Shown here: piece by piece, positions 1-10,957 of the stretch | How the letters are laid out: each line of letters begins with the position of its first letter | Numbering within the stretch: the stretch's first letter is position 1 | From: Adiantum capillus-veneris | Lineage: Eukaryota > Streptophyta > Polypodiopsida > Polypodiales > Pteridaceae | DNA: 64,000 bases | Reading direction: 5' to 3' | Assembly (NCBI GenBank): GCA_014529385.2 | Contig: CM043952.1 | Span: 70,997,299 to 71,061,298 of the forward strand | Program-made: the position numbers and the translations under genes | Notes under the pieces: model-generated | The model's database searches: none | Seen by the model: only the letters and a program-made list of their open reading frames with translations | Told to the model about the DNA's origin: nothing

Positions 1-928
1 CTTGAAGGAAAAATTTGGTTTCCTTTTGGTTAAGAAAAAGCTTGTTCTCCCTCAATGTTTAAAAAATCACTTGGAGATGTTGCTTGTGTTCCTCCAAGGA
101 CTTGGAGTAGATGATGATATCATCAAAGAACACTCCAGTGAACTTGCAGTAGGGTCTAAATATTTTCTCCATCAATTAATTGAATGTGGCAGGTGCATTG
201 GTCAAGCCAAAAGGCATGACTAGATATTCATAAAGACCAAACGTTGAACGAAACGCAGTCTTTAGGATATCTTCCTCCCATATCCTTATTTGATGATAGC
301 CACTTTTAAGGTCAATCCTACTGAAGTAAGTAGAGCCTTGTAGTTTATCAAACAGATCTTCTACCCGAGGTATGGAAAATCTGTTTTTGATAGTGATATG
401 GTTCAGTGCGCGATAGTCCACACACATGCGGTATATACCATCTTTCTTTTGCACTAAAAGGATTGGAGAACAAAAGGGAGAGGAGCTAGGCCTCACCATC
501 CCTTTGTCTACCAATTCTTGTACTTGCCTCATAATCTCCTCTTGTTGAGCTTGGGAAAATCGATAAGGAGGTTTGTTAGGCAGTGAGCTTCTTGATAGGA
601 GCTCAATTCGATGGTCATCATCCCCTCGTTTTGGAGGTAACTCCATAGGGATATCATCGATGAACACAACTTGGAATCCTTTTAGAAAGTTAGACAAGTC
701 TAACTCTTCTTGATTCCTACCAGTTTCATTTGATAAACCATTCACGTCATCAATGGATTCTTTGATAAAAATCATGTACGCAAAAATCGAGCTTTTCATT
801 GACTTATCAAAACCTCGTGAATTTACAAGTGGTATAGTACGATCAGACTCATTAGCATCTATATATATTTTCTTTCCCCTGTAGGTGAAGTAGATTCTTC
901 TTTCAGAGAACTTCATGTTGGCAGCCAT
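1..928 (-). pseudogene. Reverse transcriptase part of element A pol, interrupted
   Basis: The minus-strand frame starting at 928 shows gypsy RT motifs in order: [29 protein letters not shown] and [19 protein letters not shown] stop at 176-178 follows PATFN directly, where copy B2 has Arg (CGT). The frame stays open after the stop, and the catalytic FFDD motif is present at 119-130, so the active-site aspartates survive while the polyprotein is cut. In a live element this enzyme copies genomic RNA inside cytoplasmic particles. The rest of RT and all of RNase H and integrase are outside the window. Confidence 0.85.
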
Positions 929-929
929 G

Positions 930-2611
930 CGATCAAACCATGGCGCCCCTAGGATAGCATCCTCATGTTGGAGAGGAGAGATGAAAAAGTTTTCTTTGCG
1001 ACATAGCTTTGGACATGAAGCTTCAACTTCCCAATCAAGGGAGTAACGGAGATTTGCTGTCCCTTGAAAGCCGTGTCAGCCGTTACAATATCTCCCTTCT
1101 CGAAAGCTTGAATGCCCAACTTGGTGGCCAACTCCGTTGATATGAAGTTGTGAGTGGAACCACGGTCAAAAAAGATGAAGGCATCATGCTCCCTTACCTT
1201 TCCCCAAGCATAGGAGAGAGCTGATCCTTTGCAATGAGCATCCTCTTTTGGAGCTTCGATGGTGGAAGCCCTAGGAGTCTCATTGCGAGTATTTTTCTTG
1301 GGGCAAGAATGATAACCATGTCCTTGCTCCCCAAACTTAAAACACTTTTGGTCCTTGCGAAAAGCTTCAAGCTCTTCATGAGAGAGTTTGTTTTTACCTT
1401 TGTAAACTCCCTTCTCCTTGGACCTATTGTTGTTGTTGTAGGAAGTGCCTTGGGAAGAATTTTGGGCATTGGTTTTCCCCTTTGCATCATTTTTGTCTTT
1501 TTTTTTTCCATGGGTTTGACATTCCGTCTAGCCCCTTGTTGGAAATTGATGCAGGAAGCAACCATGGTGTGGTGGATTACTTCGATGATAGAACCAGGCC
1601 GTTGGGAGTTGACATACTCGGCCATTTCTTCAGGTAATCCCGCACAAAATTGTTGCTTTTGCTTGGCGAAGTCTATATTTTGGAAGACAATAGCCTTGAG
1701 ATGTAAATCCCAAAACTTGTCCACATATTTGTGAATAGACTCATGTGAGAGAAGCTTCAAACTGCGCCATTCGGTAAGTACTTTGTCCTTTGCATCACTT
1801 GCAAGGAATTGCTTCATGATGGAAACTCGTAGAGTTTTCCATGTCTTTGGGGCTTCACCGTTGCCACGAAGGCAATTTTTGGAAGTGCATAGCTACATGG
1901 TGTAGCTTGGAGGACTCCGTGAAGCCCTTGTCTCCAAAGGCCACATCAAATTGTTGGATGAAGGCCAATAATTTGTCGGTGGCACCAAAGGTGCCATCAT
2001 AGGTGAGAAAAGAGATACTCTTTCCTCCCTCTTTGAACTTCTTGAGCTTTTGTGATCTTCGCCATGCAGGGTATGATTTGCAATGTCCTCCCCTCTTGTA
2101 TTCTCTAGGAGAATATCCATAGCTTTCGTCGGGAGAGAAGGAAGGTGAAGAAGAAGGAGAAGAGGGTGACCTCTTTCTTGACCTTTTCTTCCTTTTCTTT
2201 CCTCTCTTCCCTTCTGGAGTGACGAGAAGAAGGACTATTTGTTGACCGTTTCCTCATGGGAGGAGTTGGCGATCGTCTAGACCCCCGTCTTTGTGGAGCC
2301 ACATCTTCAGAGGAACTTAGGGATTCATTACTTTCTTGTTCTTTGGATTCTTCCTCTCGTATGGGAGAGAGTCTTCTTTTGGGGGTCTCATCAAGAGGCT
2401 TCCTAAGCTCTCTCTCCTCTTGGAGAGAAAGGGAAATCCCATAAGTATGAAGTTGCTGAGTAACTTCGGCTTTCAAAGTAGGGTTGCCCATAGCTTGATG
2501 CAACTTAGTAACAAGATAATGGATAAACATGGGGGCATCATCATTAGCACCTTCATGGGCAAAATCAAAGTTATCAATGTTCATTCTACTCTCTTGGTTA
2601 TTGTCAGCCAT
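930..2611 (-). pseudogene. gag-protease of element A, frameshifted
   Basis: The gag start MADNNQESRMNI lies at 2611, and the same start is seen in copies B2 and C. A Ser/Arg-rich N-terminal region follows, then a frameshift near 2150. The particle-forming gag core is open at 1194-1817 (MKQFLASDAKDKVLTEW onward), with another shift before a degenerate zinc knuckle near 1300-1350 in which Phe replaces the second Cys (CFKFGEQGHGYHSC). The protease motif FFDRGSTHNFIS is near 1131-1190, followed by TKLGIQAFEKGD and another frameshift before RT. At least three frameshifts make this a dead copy. Gag would coat the RNA and the aspartic protease would cut the polyprotein. Confidence 0.8.
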
Positions 2612-3006
2612 GCTAATTATACTTACGTGTTTACTTAGTGTATTCTTTGGCAACTCAAAGACTTAGTTGCTACTCCTCTTAGCCTTTGAAAATAAGCACT
2701 TAAGTATCTACACCCACGGCTCGAATTGGTTAATTGTAGAGAGTAGTGGGATGGGTCTAACATAGCAGAATTGTCGAGGGATAGCTCCTTTTAGACTTCT
2801 TATGACTCAATAATGGTAAAGCCGTAGGCAAGTTTAAAAAGACTCCATTATTAAGACCAAAGCTTCCAAAGTGTGCACCATATCCCACATAGTGGGTTCA
2901 ACAAAATTGATAATAGATCCCAATCCCACTTACCCTAATATAATGAACAAAATCAACCATTAATAGGCTACTTAAGGACCTCTCTTCTTAAGCAAGAAAA
3001 GAGAAA
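2612..3006 (-). other. Untranslated leader of element A
   Basis: Sequence between the primer site and the gag start. It matches 37973-38368 in B2 and about 50815-51211 in C at base level but contains no supported reading frame. It is the transcribed leader that would carry packaging signals; none can be identified by eye. Confidence 0.7.
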
Positions 3007-3024
3007 CCAAATAATCTGATACCA
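3007..3024 (-). promoter_or_regulatory. Primer binding site of element A
   Basis: On the minus strand TGGTATCAGATTATTTGG starts one base inside the LTR end. TGGTATCAGA is the standard plant sequence complementary to the 3' end of initiator Met-tRNA, which primes minus-strand DNA synthesis. Copies B and C read TGGTATCAGAGCATTTGG, so two bases of this site have changed. Confidence 0.85.
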
Positions 3025-3025
3025 A

Positions 3026-4448
3026 TGTAATGGAAATGGCTTATGAACTTTGAGAATAGAGGAATTAAGAGAATTAGAGTGAGCATTTTTGTGAGATTAC
3101 TTTGAGAATATGGAGGGTGAAATTAATTGATGGTAGCAACATAAACATAGTACTTAATTAACTTGGCATGAACAATACTTTTGCAAGAGAGAGGTAGTAT
3201 TAGAGAACATAACAATAGTTGAGGACCGGATTTACTTGGAGCCCCCTCCAAAAGACATTTGTATTATAGATTCTCCCATCAAGAGAGACTTGTTACAATA
3301 CAATCTTTGTGTTCCTTGTGACCTTGGTGATGCTATGAAGATGGAAACCTTCATGCATCACAACTTAACATAAACTTTGCAAAAAGCATTAACTATCCCA
3401 AGCCTCAGTCCCAAGGCCTCAAACACCTTCGAAGGTGGAGAGAGCTAGCGAGGAATGAGGGTAGGGAAGAGGAAGAAGAATCATCCATAGGAGAAAGAAA
3501 TAGTTTCTCACTTATCATCACTCTTCTTGCTTAGCATATCATAATAGCATAGTAATGAAGATGAAGAAGATGACAAGCTTAAGCATTGAAGCATGGCTCT
3601 TGGTTGGATTTGCATTCCATGGCCATGAGTGTTGGTGTAGGCTCTCCACTTCTCAACAAGCTTGGAGAAGGAGATGGAGCTCTTGCATTTTACACTCCAC
3701 ACAATGAGAGAATGTGTGTGTGTGTGGGAGAGTGTACCCCCTCTCATGCTTGGTCCACCTCTCTCTCTCTCTCTCATAATATTTTATTATTTCATTTGGA
3801 CATGTGTCCTCTTTTTCCTCTTTGAGAGAAAGAACTTAATTATTTATTTTTATGTATCTAAATTCTCATTGAACCCCTTTAAAACCTATCCAATAGCATT
3901 CAAACACACATGAGGGCCACATGTGGAGGATCATTTGAACATGTGTCTTTTATGCTTATTAAGTCATTTGGTTGAATAGAATACTTCAAGGACTTAGTCA
4001 ATCAATCATGGAAACATTGATGCCTCTTGAGAGTTATGTTTGAATTAAATACTTCAAGAAATTTAGTCATTTAAGCATGTGAGAAACACCTCAAGCTTTT
4101 GGGTAAGGTTCCCACTAACACTTAGCAAGCTAACAAGCACCTCATGCTTGGGTAGGATTCCCACCTCAAGGTCAGCCCTATCTTGCCTAAGATCAAAGGA
4201 CTTTTGAACACTAACTTTTGGAGGTCTTTAATGAAGCTAACCCTACGGTCTTTAAGTTCTATTAGGTAGCATTGCTCTTTAACATACCATCTCTCATTTG
4301 GACCCCTTTTAACCTTGGCACCGTGTTGAGATAGATCCATAAGCACATGTCTATATTCTAACCCTTGTTCACGTTTATTCTCCCATATTAAATGATCAAT
4401 TAATATGAGAAAATCATTTGGGTTGGTTAGATATTAGATTTTATGATA
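3026..4448 (-). repeat. 5' LTR of element A
   Basis: About 1.42 kb. The inner end (TTACA on the minus strand) abuts the primer site, and the outer end is TATCATAAAATCTAATATC. The whole stretch is alignable by eye with LTR B (36461-37953) and LTR C (49257-50797). It contains a short CT run at 3762-3776 where LTR B has an expanded GA microsatellite. Apparent reading frames in it are not genes. Confidence 0.85.
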
Positions 4449-4584
4449 GAATATATGGCCAATACAATAATTTTCGGGGGCTGGTTATGCTGGTGTTTGG
4501 ACCACCTCAGGATGTGTGTCAAGAAATTGGATCAAGCTTAATAGGGGTTTGATTTGCTAATACCTAGCATTGATTGGGTCAAAG

Positions 4585-4845
4585 TGTAACCCAAAAATTA
4601 TGCTTGGCAGTATTTGGGTTGGTATGAATGCCATATGTGATGAGTTTATGAAAGCACATAAAGTTCTTGATGGGTTTTCTATCTGGAATATCATCACTTG
4701 GAATGCCTTGATTGCGAGAATTCACGACGTGATTTCTAGTCAGGGGTTGGTTGTTGGAGGAAGATGTCATTCATGGTAGTGTATTGGTCGATACCTATGT
4801 TAAATGTGGTGCCCTCACAAAAGCATCACATACGCTTGCACTTTG
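4585..4845 (+). pseudogene. Pentatricopeptide repeat (PPR) protein fragment, broken
   Basis: Two adjacent frames read like consecutive motifs of a plant PLS-class PPR protein. The first, at about 4620-4725, reads AHKVLDGFSIWNIITWNALI, matching the familiar pattern VFDxMxxRNVxxWNALI. The second, at about 4758-4845 in another frame, reads EEDVIHGSVLVDTYVKCGAL, matching the pattern in which DVxVGNALVDMYAKCG introduces the next repeat, and then hits TGA. The frame change between them and the absence of further repeats make this a relic, not a gene. PPR proteins bind organellar RNA in mitochondria or plastids. It lies just outside the 5' LTR of element A. This is the only host-derived coding trace I recognise in the window. 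Confidence 0.65.
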
Positions 4846-5779
4846 AAGTCATGGGGGAAGAATTCGCATTGAGATTATTGCTTCGAGGATATGCCAAGGA
4901 TTTGAAAGCTAGTGTGTAGCATGTGAAGTAGGCTGTAAGTGGTATATCGTCAATCAGAGTTTTGACATCTCATTATTGTCATTAAAAGCAAAAGAATGGG
5001 ATCTAGGAGGGCCTTTTTATTGGCAATATAAGGGTGTCAAATCTTTAATATTAAGAAAGCAATCAAAAGATAACTTTTGAATTTGAATAGGCAAAATAGC
5101 TAGTTTATTTGAATTCAAATATTCTCCTCAAAATGTAGCTTAAAATCTAGCAGGTAAAACCATATTATGTAACATATTTGTGGAAAGATATTGGTGTGTA
5201 GATTGTTCAGATCTACAATCTCTTCTCAAATCAAAATTGCGTGGAATAATGGAAGGCCAAAAATAAAAAAGTTGTCCACTATTTTTGGGGAGAAAATTGC
5301 ATTCTTTAACCCCTCTTACACACCCTACCATTCTTGCACACATGGCATGCTCCTATTTGTCAAAATGTTAATCACTTACATGATCTCATGGAAAAATTAA
5401 GAGGCCCCCCTAAATCCTAGCCTCTTTCTAATAATGGATGAGCCAAGATGTTGAGTTATTTCAAACTTTCATTGCTAAAGAACCAAATCCAAAATTACAT
5501 GAAATTTATGATTTTTTGCGAGATAGAGGGTTACTAGGTCATAAGTTTCTTGCAATTTAGTAAGAATAAGAGTGCACGCGACATGACATTTGTTAGGATC
5601 TAGCAAGAGCTGACAATAAAGATCTGGGTCACCATGAAAAGGTACCTAAGACAAGGAGACTATGACAACGACAAAGAATATAGAAAAAATCCTAGCCACA
5701 ATGATGCTAATCAAAGGAGTCACAAGCAAAATCATGATTACAAACATACTCTACAACGCACACGATCACACTGGTGGAT
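4846..5779. other. Flanking DNA without a recognised gene
   Basis: AT-rich sequence between the PPR relic and the copia element G. Open frames at 5140-5400 resemble no family I know. A short open stretch near 5450-5560 on the plus strand (MSQDVELFQTFIAKEPNPKL) looks protein-like but ends after about 39 codons. I see no LTR, terminal inverted repeat or RNA gene. Confidence 0.5.
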
Positions 5780-5784
5780 GTAGA
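5780..5784. repeat. Target site duplication GTAGA, left of element G
   Basis: GTAGA directly precedes the left LTR terminus and recurs at 10953-10957 after the right one. A 5-bp duplication is the usual integrase footprint for plant copia elements. Confidence 0.9.
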
Positions 5785-6011
5785 TGTTGGAATTAGGGTT
5801 GCAGAGAAACACACACAGCTTGGAGAAGACGAAGGAAGCTCAAGGCACACAATAGAGAGTGTGTTATTTAGTGTGCAATGGAAAGATAGATAGCCCTAGA
5901 GTGATGGGCGTATATACAATGCACGGGGGAAAAAACCTCCTAAAGAGGGAAAAAATGCCCCGACGGTCCTAGTGTGTTCACACACATCACTACCACATGT
6001 ATATGGTAACA
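5785..6011 (-). repeat. 3' LTR of element G
   Basis: 227 bp with ends TGTTACCATATA and CCTAATTCCAACA on the minus strand. It matches 10726-10952 except for four substitutions. Confidence 0.95.
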
Positions 6012-6027
6012 AATCCCCCCTGGAGTG
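6012..6027 (-). promoter_or_regulatory. Polypurine tract of element G
   Basis: On the minus strand CAGGGGGGATT lies directly upstream of the 3' LTR terminus TGTTACC. This is the expected position for the RNase H-resistant primer of plus-strand DNA synthesis. Confidence 0.8.
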
Positions 6028-6086
6028 ATGCGGTGAACGAGAGCTGGCACATGAGTAAAGGGAAGTGCCATGCCCTGAGGACAGGA

Positions 6087-9000
6087 TCAGTCCACAAAGG
6101 GGAGTAAGCCCAAAGCTTTGCGGAAAGCTTCAAGCTTCTCACGAGACAATGCCTTTGTGAAAAGATCTGCAAGGTTGTCTTGTGTTGGCACATAAGCCAA
6201 GCTGATCTCTCCTGCTGGGAGTCTCTCCCTGACATAGTGGTAATGCACCTCAATGTACTTTGTGCGAGCATGAAAAACTGTGTTCCTCGCAACTGCCAAT
6301 GCGCTCTGACTGTCAGTGTAGATAGTGTTGGCAGTGTCCTGTCCAACACCCAAATTAGCCATAAGGCGTCTGAGCCATACACACTCAACCATAGCTGTGA
6401 AGACTGCCCTGTACTCCGCCCCACAACTCGAAGTGGCCACAGTAGGTTACTTCTTGCTCAACCATGATATACATGAACTGCCAAGCATGAAACAAAAACT
6501 ACTTGTGGACACTCGTGTGTCAAAACAACCAGCCCAATCTGAGTCCGAAAAAGCATGTAAGTCTAGCGGCAATGATCCCCCCTTGGGATAAAACAAGCCA
6601 AGATGTAAAGTGCCACTGAGGTAGCGAAAAATTCTCTTGACAGCCTGCAAATTCTTAGACCCTGGGCTATGCATAAATCTGCTGACCTGTGAGACTGCAA
6701 ACTGAATATCTGGCCTCGTGTTGCATACATAAATGAGGCAGCCAACAACAGTTTGGTAAAGAGTGACATCAGAAGGATTGCCAGCATCATCTAGACTCAA
6801 CTTCAAACCTATTTCCATGGGAGTGGCAATAGGTTTGCAATCCTCAAGTCCAAACTTACATAGAAATGTTTCTATGTAACTTTTCTGACACAAAGAAATA
6901 CCACCATCACACTGCTTAAACTGTATACCCAAGTAATGATGCAATAGCCCCAAATCTTTCATCTTGAAAGTAGCATTCAAATCAGCCTTAAATTCAGCAA
7001 TATGTCTCTCATTTGGTCCAGTGATCAGCAAATCATCAACATAAAGAACCACAATGAGAAGTACATCACCCTCACGCTTTACATACAATGTGCTTTCTGT
7101 TGGACTGTTACGAAGGCTTTGTTTGACCAAATGAGTGTCATCTTTCTCATACCAAGCACGAGGAGATTGCTTCAACCCATACAAAGCCTTGTTACATTTG
7201 CACACTTTGTCCTCTTGTCCTTTTATGACAAAACCGCGAGGCTGCGTTACATAAACTTCCTCAAATATGTCACCATTCAAGAAAGCAGTAACAATGTCTG
7301 ATTGATGTACATCCCAACCAAAATGAGCTACCAATGCACATAGAAAATGCACAGTAGTCATACGACAAGTGGGAGCAAAAGTCTCTTCATAATCTATGCC
7401 TTTTTGCTGTGCATAACCCTTTGCAACAAGTCGAGCCTTATGGCGATCGATCTCACCATCCGTCTTGCGTTTCAACTTGTAAACCCACTTCGTACCAATG
7501 GCCTTTTTGCCAGGAGGCAAATCACATAAAGTCCACGTGTCATTTTCTATAAGTGCATCATATTCTGATTGCATGGCAGCCATCCAATTTTCTGAATTTT
7601 GTGCTTCATCAAAAGTCAGAGGCTCCTCAACATCATGTAAGCTAGATAAATCATAACAATCTGATGCATAAGATGCATGGCGAGAGCCTGAACAAGTACC
7701 ACTAGACAAAGGTGCATCCAATTTACTATCACGCAAAGTGTGCACCGGCCATTTTGGCATACCTCTAGCCTGCTCATTTTCAGCCCTTTCCTCATCAAGT
7801 ACATCATGTACATCTGCATCAGTAATAGGCTGATCTAAAACATTTTCAAAAACCCCCATAGGCTGTACATTTGCCTCATTGGAACTTACATTCGTATTTT
7901 CACCACTGAAAAGAGGCAACAAAGTGTCATAAATGTGCTGTGAGCTTACATTACTGTCTCTAGTACATGACAACAAGGGCTGAACAGAATCTTCCACAAA
8001 CACTACATCCCGAGAAACCAGAATACGTTTTGTTTGCGGATGATACAACCTGTAACCTTTGCTTTCAGAACTATAACCAACAAAAATACATTTGACAGCC
8101 TTATCATCTAGTTTTTTGCGCTGCACTTGTGGCACCAAAGCATATGCCAAACAGCCAAAAACACGCATGTGCTCAATAGAAGGTTTTCTATCATGCCATG
8201 CTTCATATGGAGTAATAGACTGCAAAGCTTTCGTAGGACACCTGTTAAGTACATAAGTGGCACACATAATGGCCTCAAGCCAAAAAGAATGCGGCAAAGC
8301 TTGACTTTTGACCATACATCGTGCCATTTCCGTTAGTGACTTGTTTTTTCTCTTAGCAACACCATTTTGCTGAGGTGTATAAGGCACTGTACATTGGTGT
8401 TTTATCCCACTACTAGCCAGAAATGCATTAAATTCATGAGACATATACTCCCCCTCTCGATCGGAACGGAGGGTGCCCATAGTACATTTCGAGACATTTT
8501 CAACCATAGCCAGAAATTGTTTGAAGCACATAAAAACTTCGGACTTCGCTTTAAGTAGAAATACCCATGCATGCCTGGAGTAATCATCAATGAAAGTCCC
8601 GAAGTACAGGTAATTGCCCAAGGACGGAGTTTGCATGGGCCCACAAACATCACTATGCACAAGCTGCAACCTGCATGTGGCCCGAACTGAACCATCCTTT
8701 GGAAACTTAGAACGCTGCATCTTACCCAAAATACAGCCTTCACAAACATGTTTGACAGGTGCTTCAAGAGGCGGCAAAGAAGCAACCATATCAGATTTCT
8801 GCAAACGTAGCAAACTTGCAAAATTAAGATGACCAAAACGTGCATGCCAAAGTTTTGCATCTGAAATAGACCTTGAATCTGCAGCATTTGCAAAATTTTG
8901 TCCACACTTGTCATACAAAGTGAGCTTATACAGCCCACGACACAAAAGCCCAGATGCAACAATTTCATCACGAAAACTGAAATCATGAACTGTATATCTG

Positions 9001-10364
9001 TCATCCACAAATTTGACTACAAGTCCAAGTCTAGCAAGTGCGGATACAGACAAGAGATTCTTTTTTATCCTAGGTACATAAAGTGCATCAACAAGTGTGA
9101 AGGAACTGCCATTAGCAGCAGTGAGCACAATCTTTCCAACTCCTTGAACTGGATGAGAGGCGTTGTTGGCACAAGTGACTGAATTCCCATGAGGGACAGA
9201 CTCGAGAGAGGTAAACAATTCACGATGTGAGGTAATGTGCTTTGTAGCACCATTGTCAAAATACCACACATGTGAATTTGCAACAACTGACAAGCATGCA
9301 TCATGGACAGTAGGATTGTAAGTGCACTCTGCGCTAAAAGCCCATTCTGCATCAACATCAGCAACACAGTCTCCTTTCACAGAAGACTCAACAATGGCTG
9401 CATTTGTAGTGGAACCAGCATTTGTAGTGGAACCACCCTCTTTCTTCTTAGCCTCTTTGGCCTTCAACTTAGGACACGACTTGATCAAGTGATCATTGGC
9501 TTTACAATAATGGCAATGCATCTTCTTTTTGCCCTTATCACCAGAATTGCCAGACGAAGTACTGCCAGCAGAAGCATTAGGAACATAATTTTTGCCACTC
9601 GCAGCAGAACCATAAGAAGTGGCTGCATTACTGTTACCACCCTTTCTTTGAGAAGCAATAAAAGCCTGTTCAACTGCACGCTGCCTAGTCCTGTTTTTTC
9701 TGGAAAGTGACTCTTGCAATAGCAATGTGCATAATGCATCAAACTTGACAACTTCAAGATTTCCTTGGGTCATCAGTCTCCAAGTACTAGCAAAAGTCTG
9801 GTAGGAATCTGGTAAGGCATCAAGAACAGTCTGCACAAGGGAACTGTCTGAAATGACTTCACCTGCAGAAATAAGCTGCTCATTGATATCCTTGACAGTA
9901 GCAAGGAAAGTGTCCATATCATCTTCCTCATGCATAATCTTCGACTCTAGCTCTTTACGCAGAAAAGCAATTTTAGCCTCATTGAGGCTTGCATAAAGAC
10001 CTGCTAGAATATCCCGAGCCTGTTTTGCAGATTTTGCTGAACGGATGTGAGGAACAATGGTGCGCTTCACAGACAACGCAATCAATGCATGAGCCTGCGT
10101 ATCCTTAACATCCCAACGAGCTTGTTCTGCCGTAGGCAAAACAACTCTAACAGCTGCAATCCTTGCAGCAAGACCTGCAACATCCTCAACATCGCCTACA
10201 TCCTCAGAACCAGGACGTACATCAATACCCTGCACAATGTTCCAGACACCTTTTGACACAAGAACATGTTGCATCATATAAGCCCACATAGGGTAGTTGT
10301 CCCCATCCAACCTGTCCTCAGCACCAAACATCTTGAACACATCTGTGTTGTTGTTTTCAGCCAT
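6087..10364 (-). pseudogene. Copia gag-pol polyprotein of element G, one internal stop
   Basis: One minus-strand frame of about 1426 codons. The start taken is MAENNNTDVFKMFG at 10364; an upstream in-frame Met at 10424 lies in leader-like sequence. Residues below count from that upstream Met: gag, zinc knuckle CHYCKANDHLIKSC at 304-317, protease WYFDNGATKHI near 387-397 (DNG instead of the usual DSG), integrase HHCC near 527-565 and D592/D655, RT with YVDDLLITG, then RNase H. At D655+36, where copia integrases have the catalytic Glu, there is Lys (AAG, 8352-8354). A TAA at 6447-6449 interrupts WLSKK/PTVATSSCGAEYRA, splitting off the RNase H end, which then runs open to 6087. Stop and Lys are each a single C-to-T type change from the expected codon. 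The copy is inactive. Confidence 0.93.
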
Positions 10365-10710
10365 GGTAAATGCTGCACCTGATGGGAAAACTGCCTGAAA
10401 ATAGGAGAAACGGAGCGGGAACAACCTGTGCTATATAGCACAAACCGTAGAAGACTATAAGGCACCGTTATGCAGACAATGGCACTGACAGAAATTCTTC
10501 ACAAAATGACGAAATAGCATGTGCAGTACTGCCTGTAGTGGAAACGAAGGCCGAAATGAGCCGAAATCAAAATTCTGAGCAGACCGAGCTCTTCGAGGCT
10601 CCCCAAAATAGTTGTCGACCTGTGAACGCTCGCCAAAGCTCACTGAAATCGGAGAAAGTGAGCAGGCGTGTGCAGGAGCAGCTGGCGACTAAGCCCGAGA
10701 GGACGTGACC
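10365..10710 (-). other. Leader of element G
   Basis: 346 bp between primer site and gag ATG. Open frames here run through the LTR or overlap gag in other frames and are not supported. No repeats or palindromes seen. Confidence 0.6.
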
Positions 10711-10723
10711 TGCTCTGATACCA
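10711..10723 (-). promoter_or_regulatory. Primer binding site of element G
   Basis: TGGTATCAGAGCA on the minus strand, two bases inside the 5' LTR. Complementary to the 3' end of initiator Met-tRNA. Confidence 0.9.
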
Positions 10724-10725
10724 AT

Positions 10726-10952
10726 TGTTGGAATTAGGGTTGTAGAGAAACACACACAGCTTGGAGAAGACGAAGGAAGCTCAAGGCACACAATAGAGAG
10801 TGTGTTACTTAGTGTGCAATGGAAAGATAGATAGCCCTAGAGTGATGGGTGTATATACAATGCACGGGGGAAAAAACCTCCTAAAGAGGGAAAAAATGCC
10901 CCGGCGGTCCTAGTGTGTTCACACACATCACTACCACATGTATATGGTAACA
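10726..10952 (-). repeat. 5' LTR of element G
   Basis: 227 bp, the promoter-bearing copy for this minus-strand element. Ends are TGTTACC and CCAACA on the minus strand. Confidence 0.95.
10850..10859 (-). promoter_or_regulatory. Probable TATA box in 5' LTR of G
   Basis: TGTATATACACC on the minus strand is the only TATA-like site in the LTR and lies about midway, as expected for a U3 promoter. No start site is demonstrable from sequence. Confidence 0.5.
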
Positions 10953-10957
10953 GTAGA
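10953..10957. repeat. Target site duplication GTAGA, right of element G
   Basis: Exact partner of 5780-5784. Confidence 0.9.

Larger units (their letters stand above)
1..4448 (-). mobile_element. Chromovirus-type Ty3/gypsy element A, 5' part (3' end beyond window)
   Basis: Read on the minus strand this is LTR (3026-4448), primer site, gag, protease and the start of reverse transcriptase in the normal gypsy order; RNase H, integrase and the 3' LTR lie off the left edge. LTR and coding region match the B and C copies elsewhere in the window, so this is one family present at least three times. The outer LTR terminus reads TATCATAAAATC where the B copy has TGTCATAAAATC, so the terminal TG is mutated. 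The 5 bases outside it (gaata, 4449-4453) are the expected target duplication, but the partner is not in the window. Confidence 0.85.
5785..10952 (-). mobile_element. Complete Ty1/copia element G
   Basis: A 5168-bp element with two 227-bp LTRs, an exact GTAGA target duplication, a Met-tRNA primer site and polypurine tract in the right places, and a long gag-pol frame in copia order (gag, PR, integrase, RT, RNase H) on the minus strand. The LTRs differ at four positions by eye (about 1.8 percent), so insertion was fairly recent. It interrupts unrecognised flanking DNA, not a visible gene. Confidence 0.95.

Noticed and set aside
5990-6424. 144-codon minus-strand frame next to the RNase H of G
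   Set aside because: Overlaps RNase H (6087-6440) in a different frame. The RNase H frame carries the conserved motifs.
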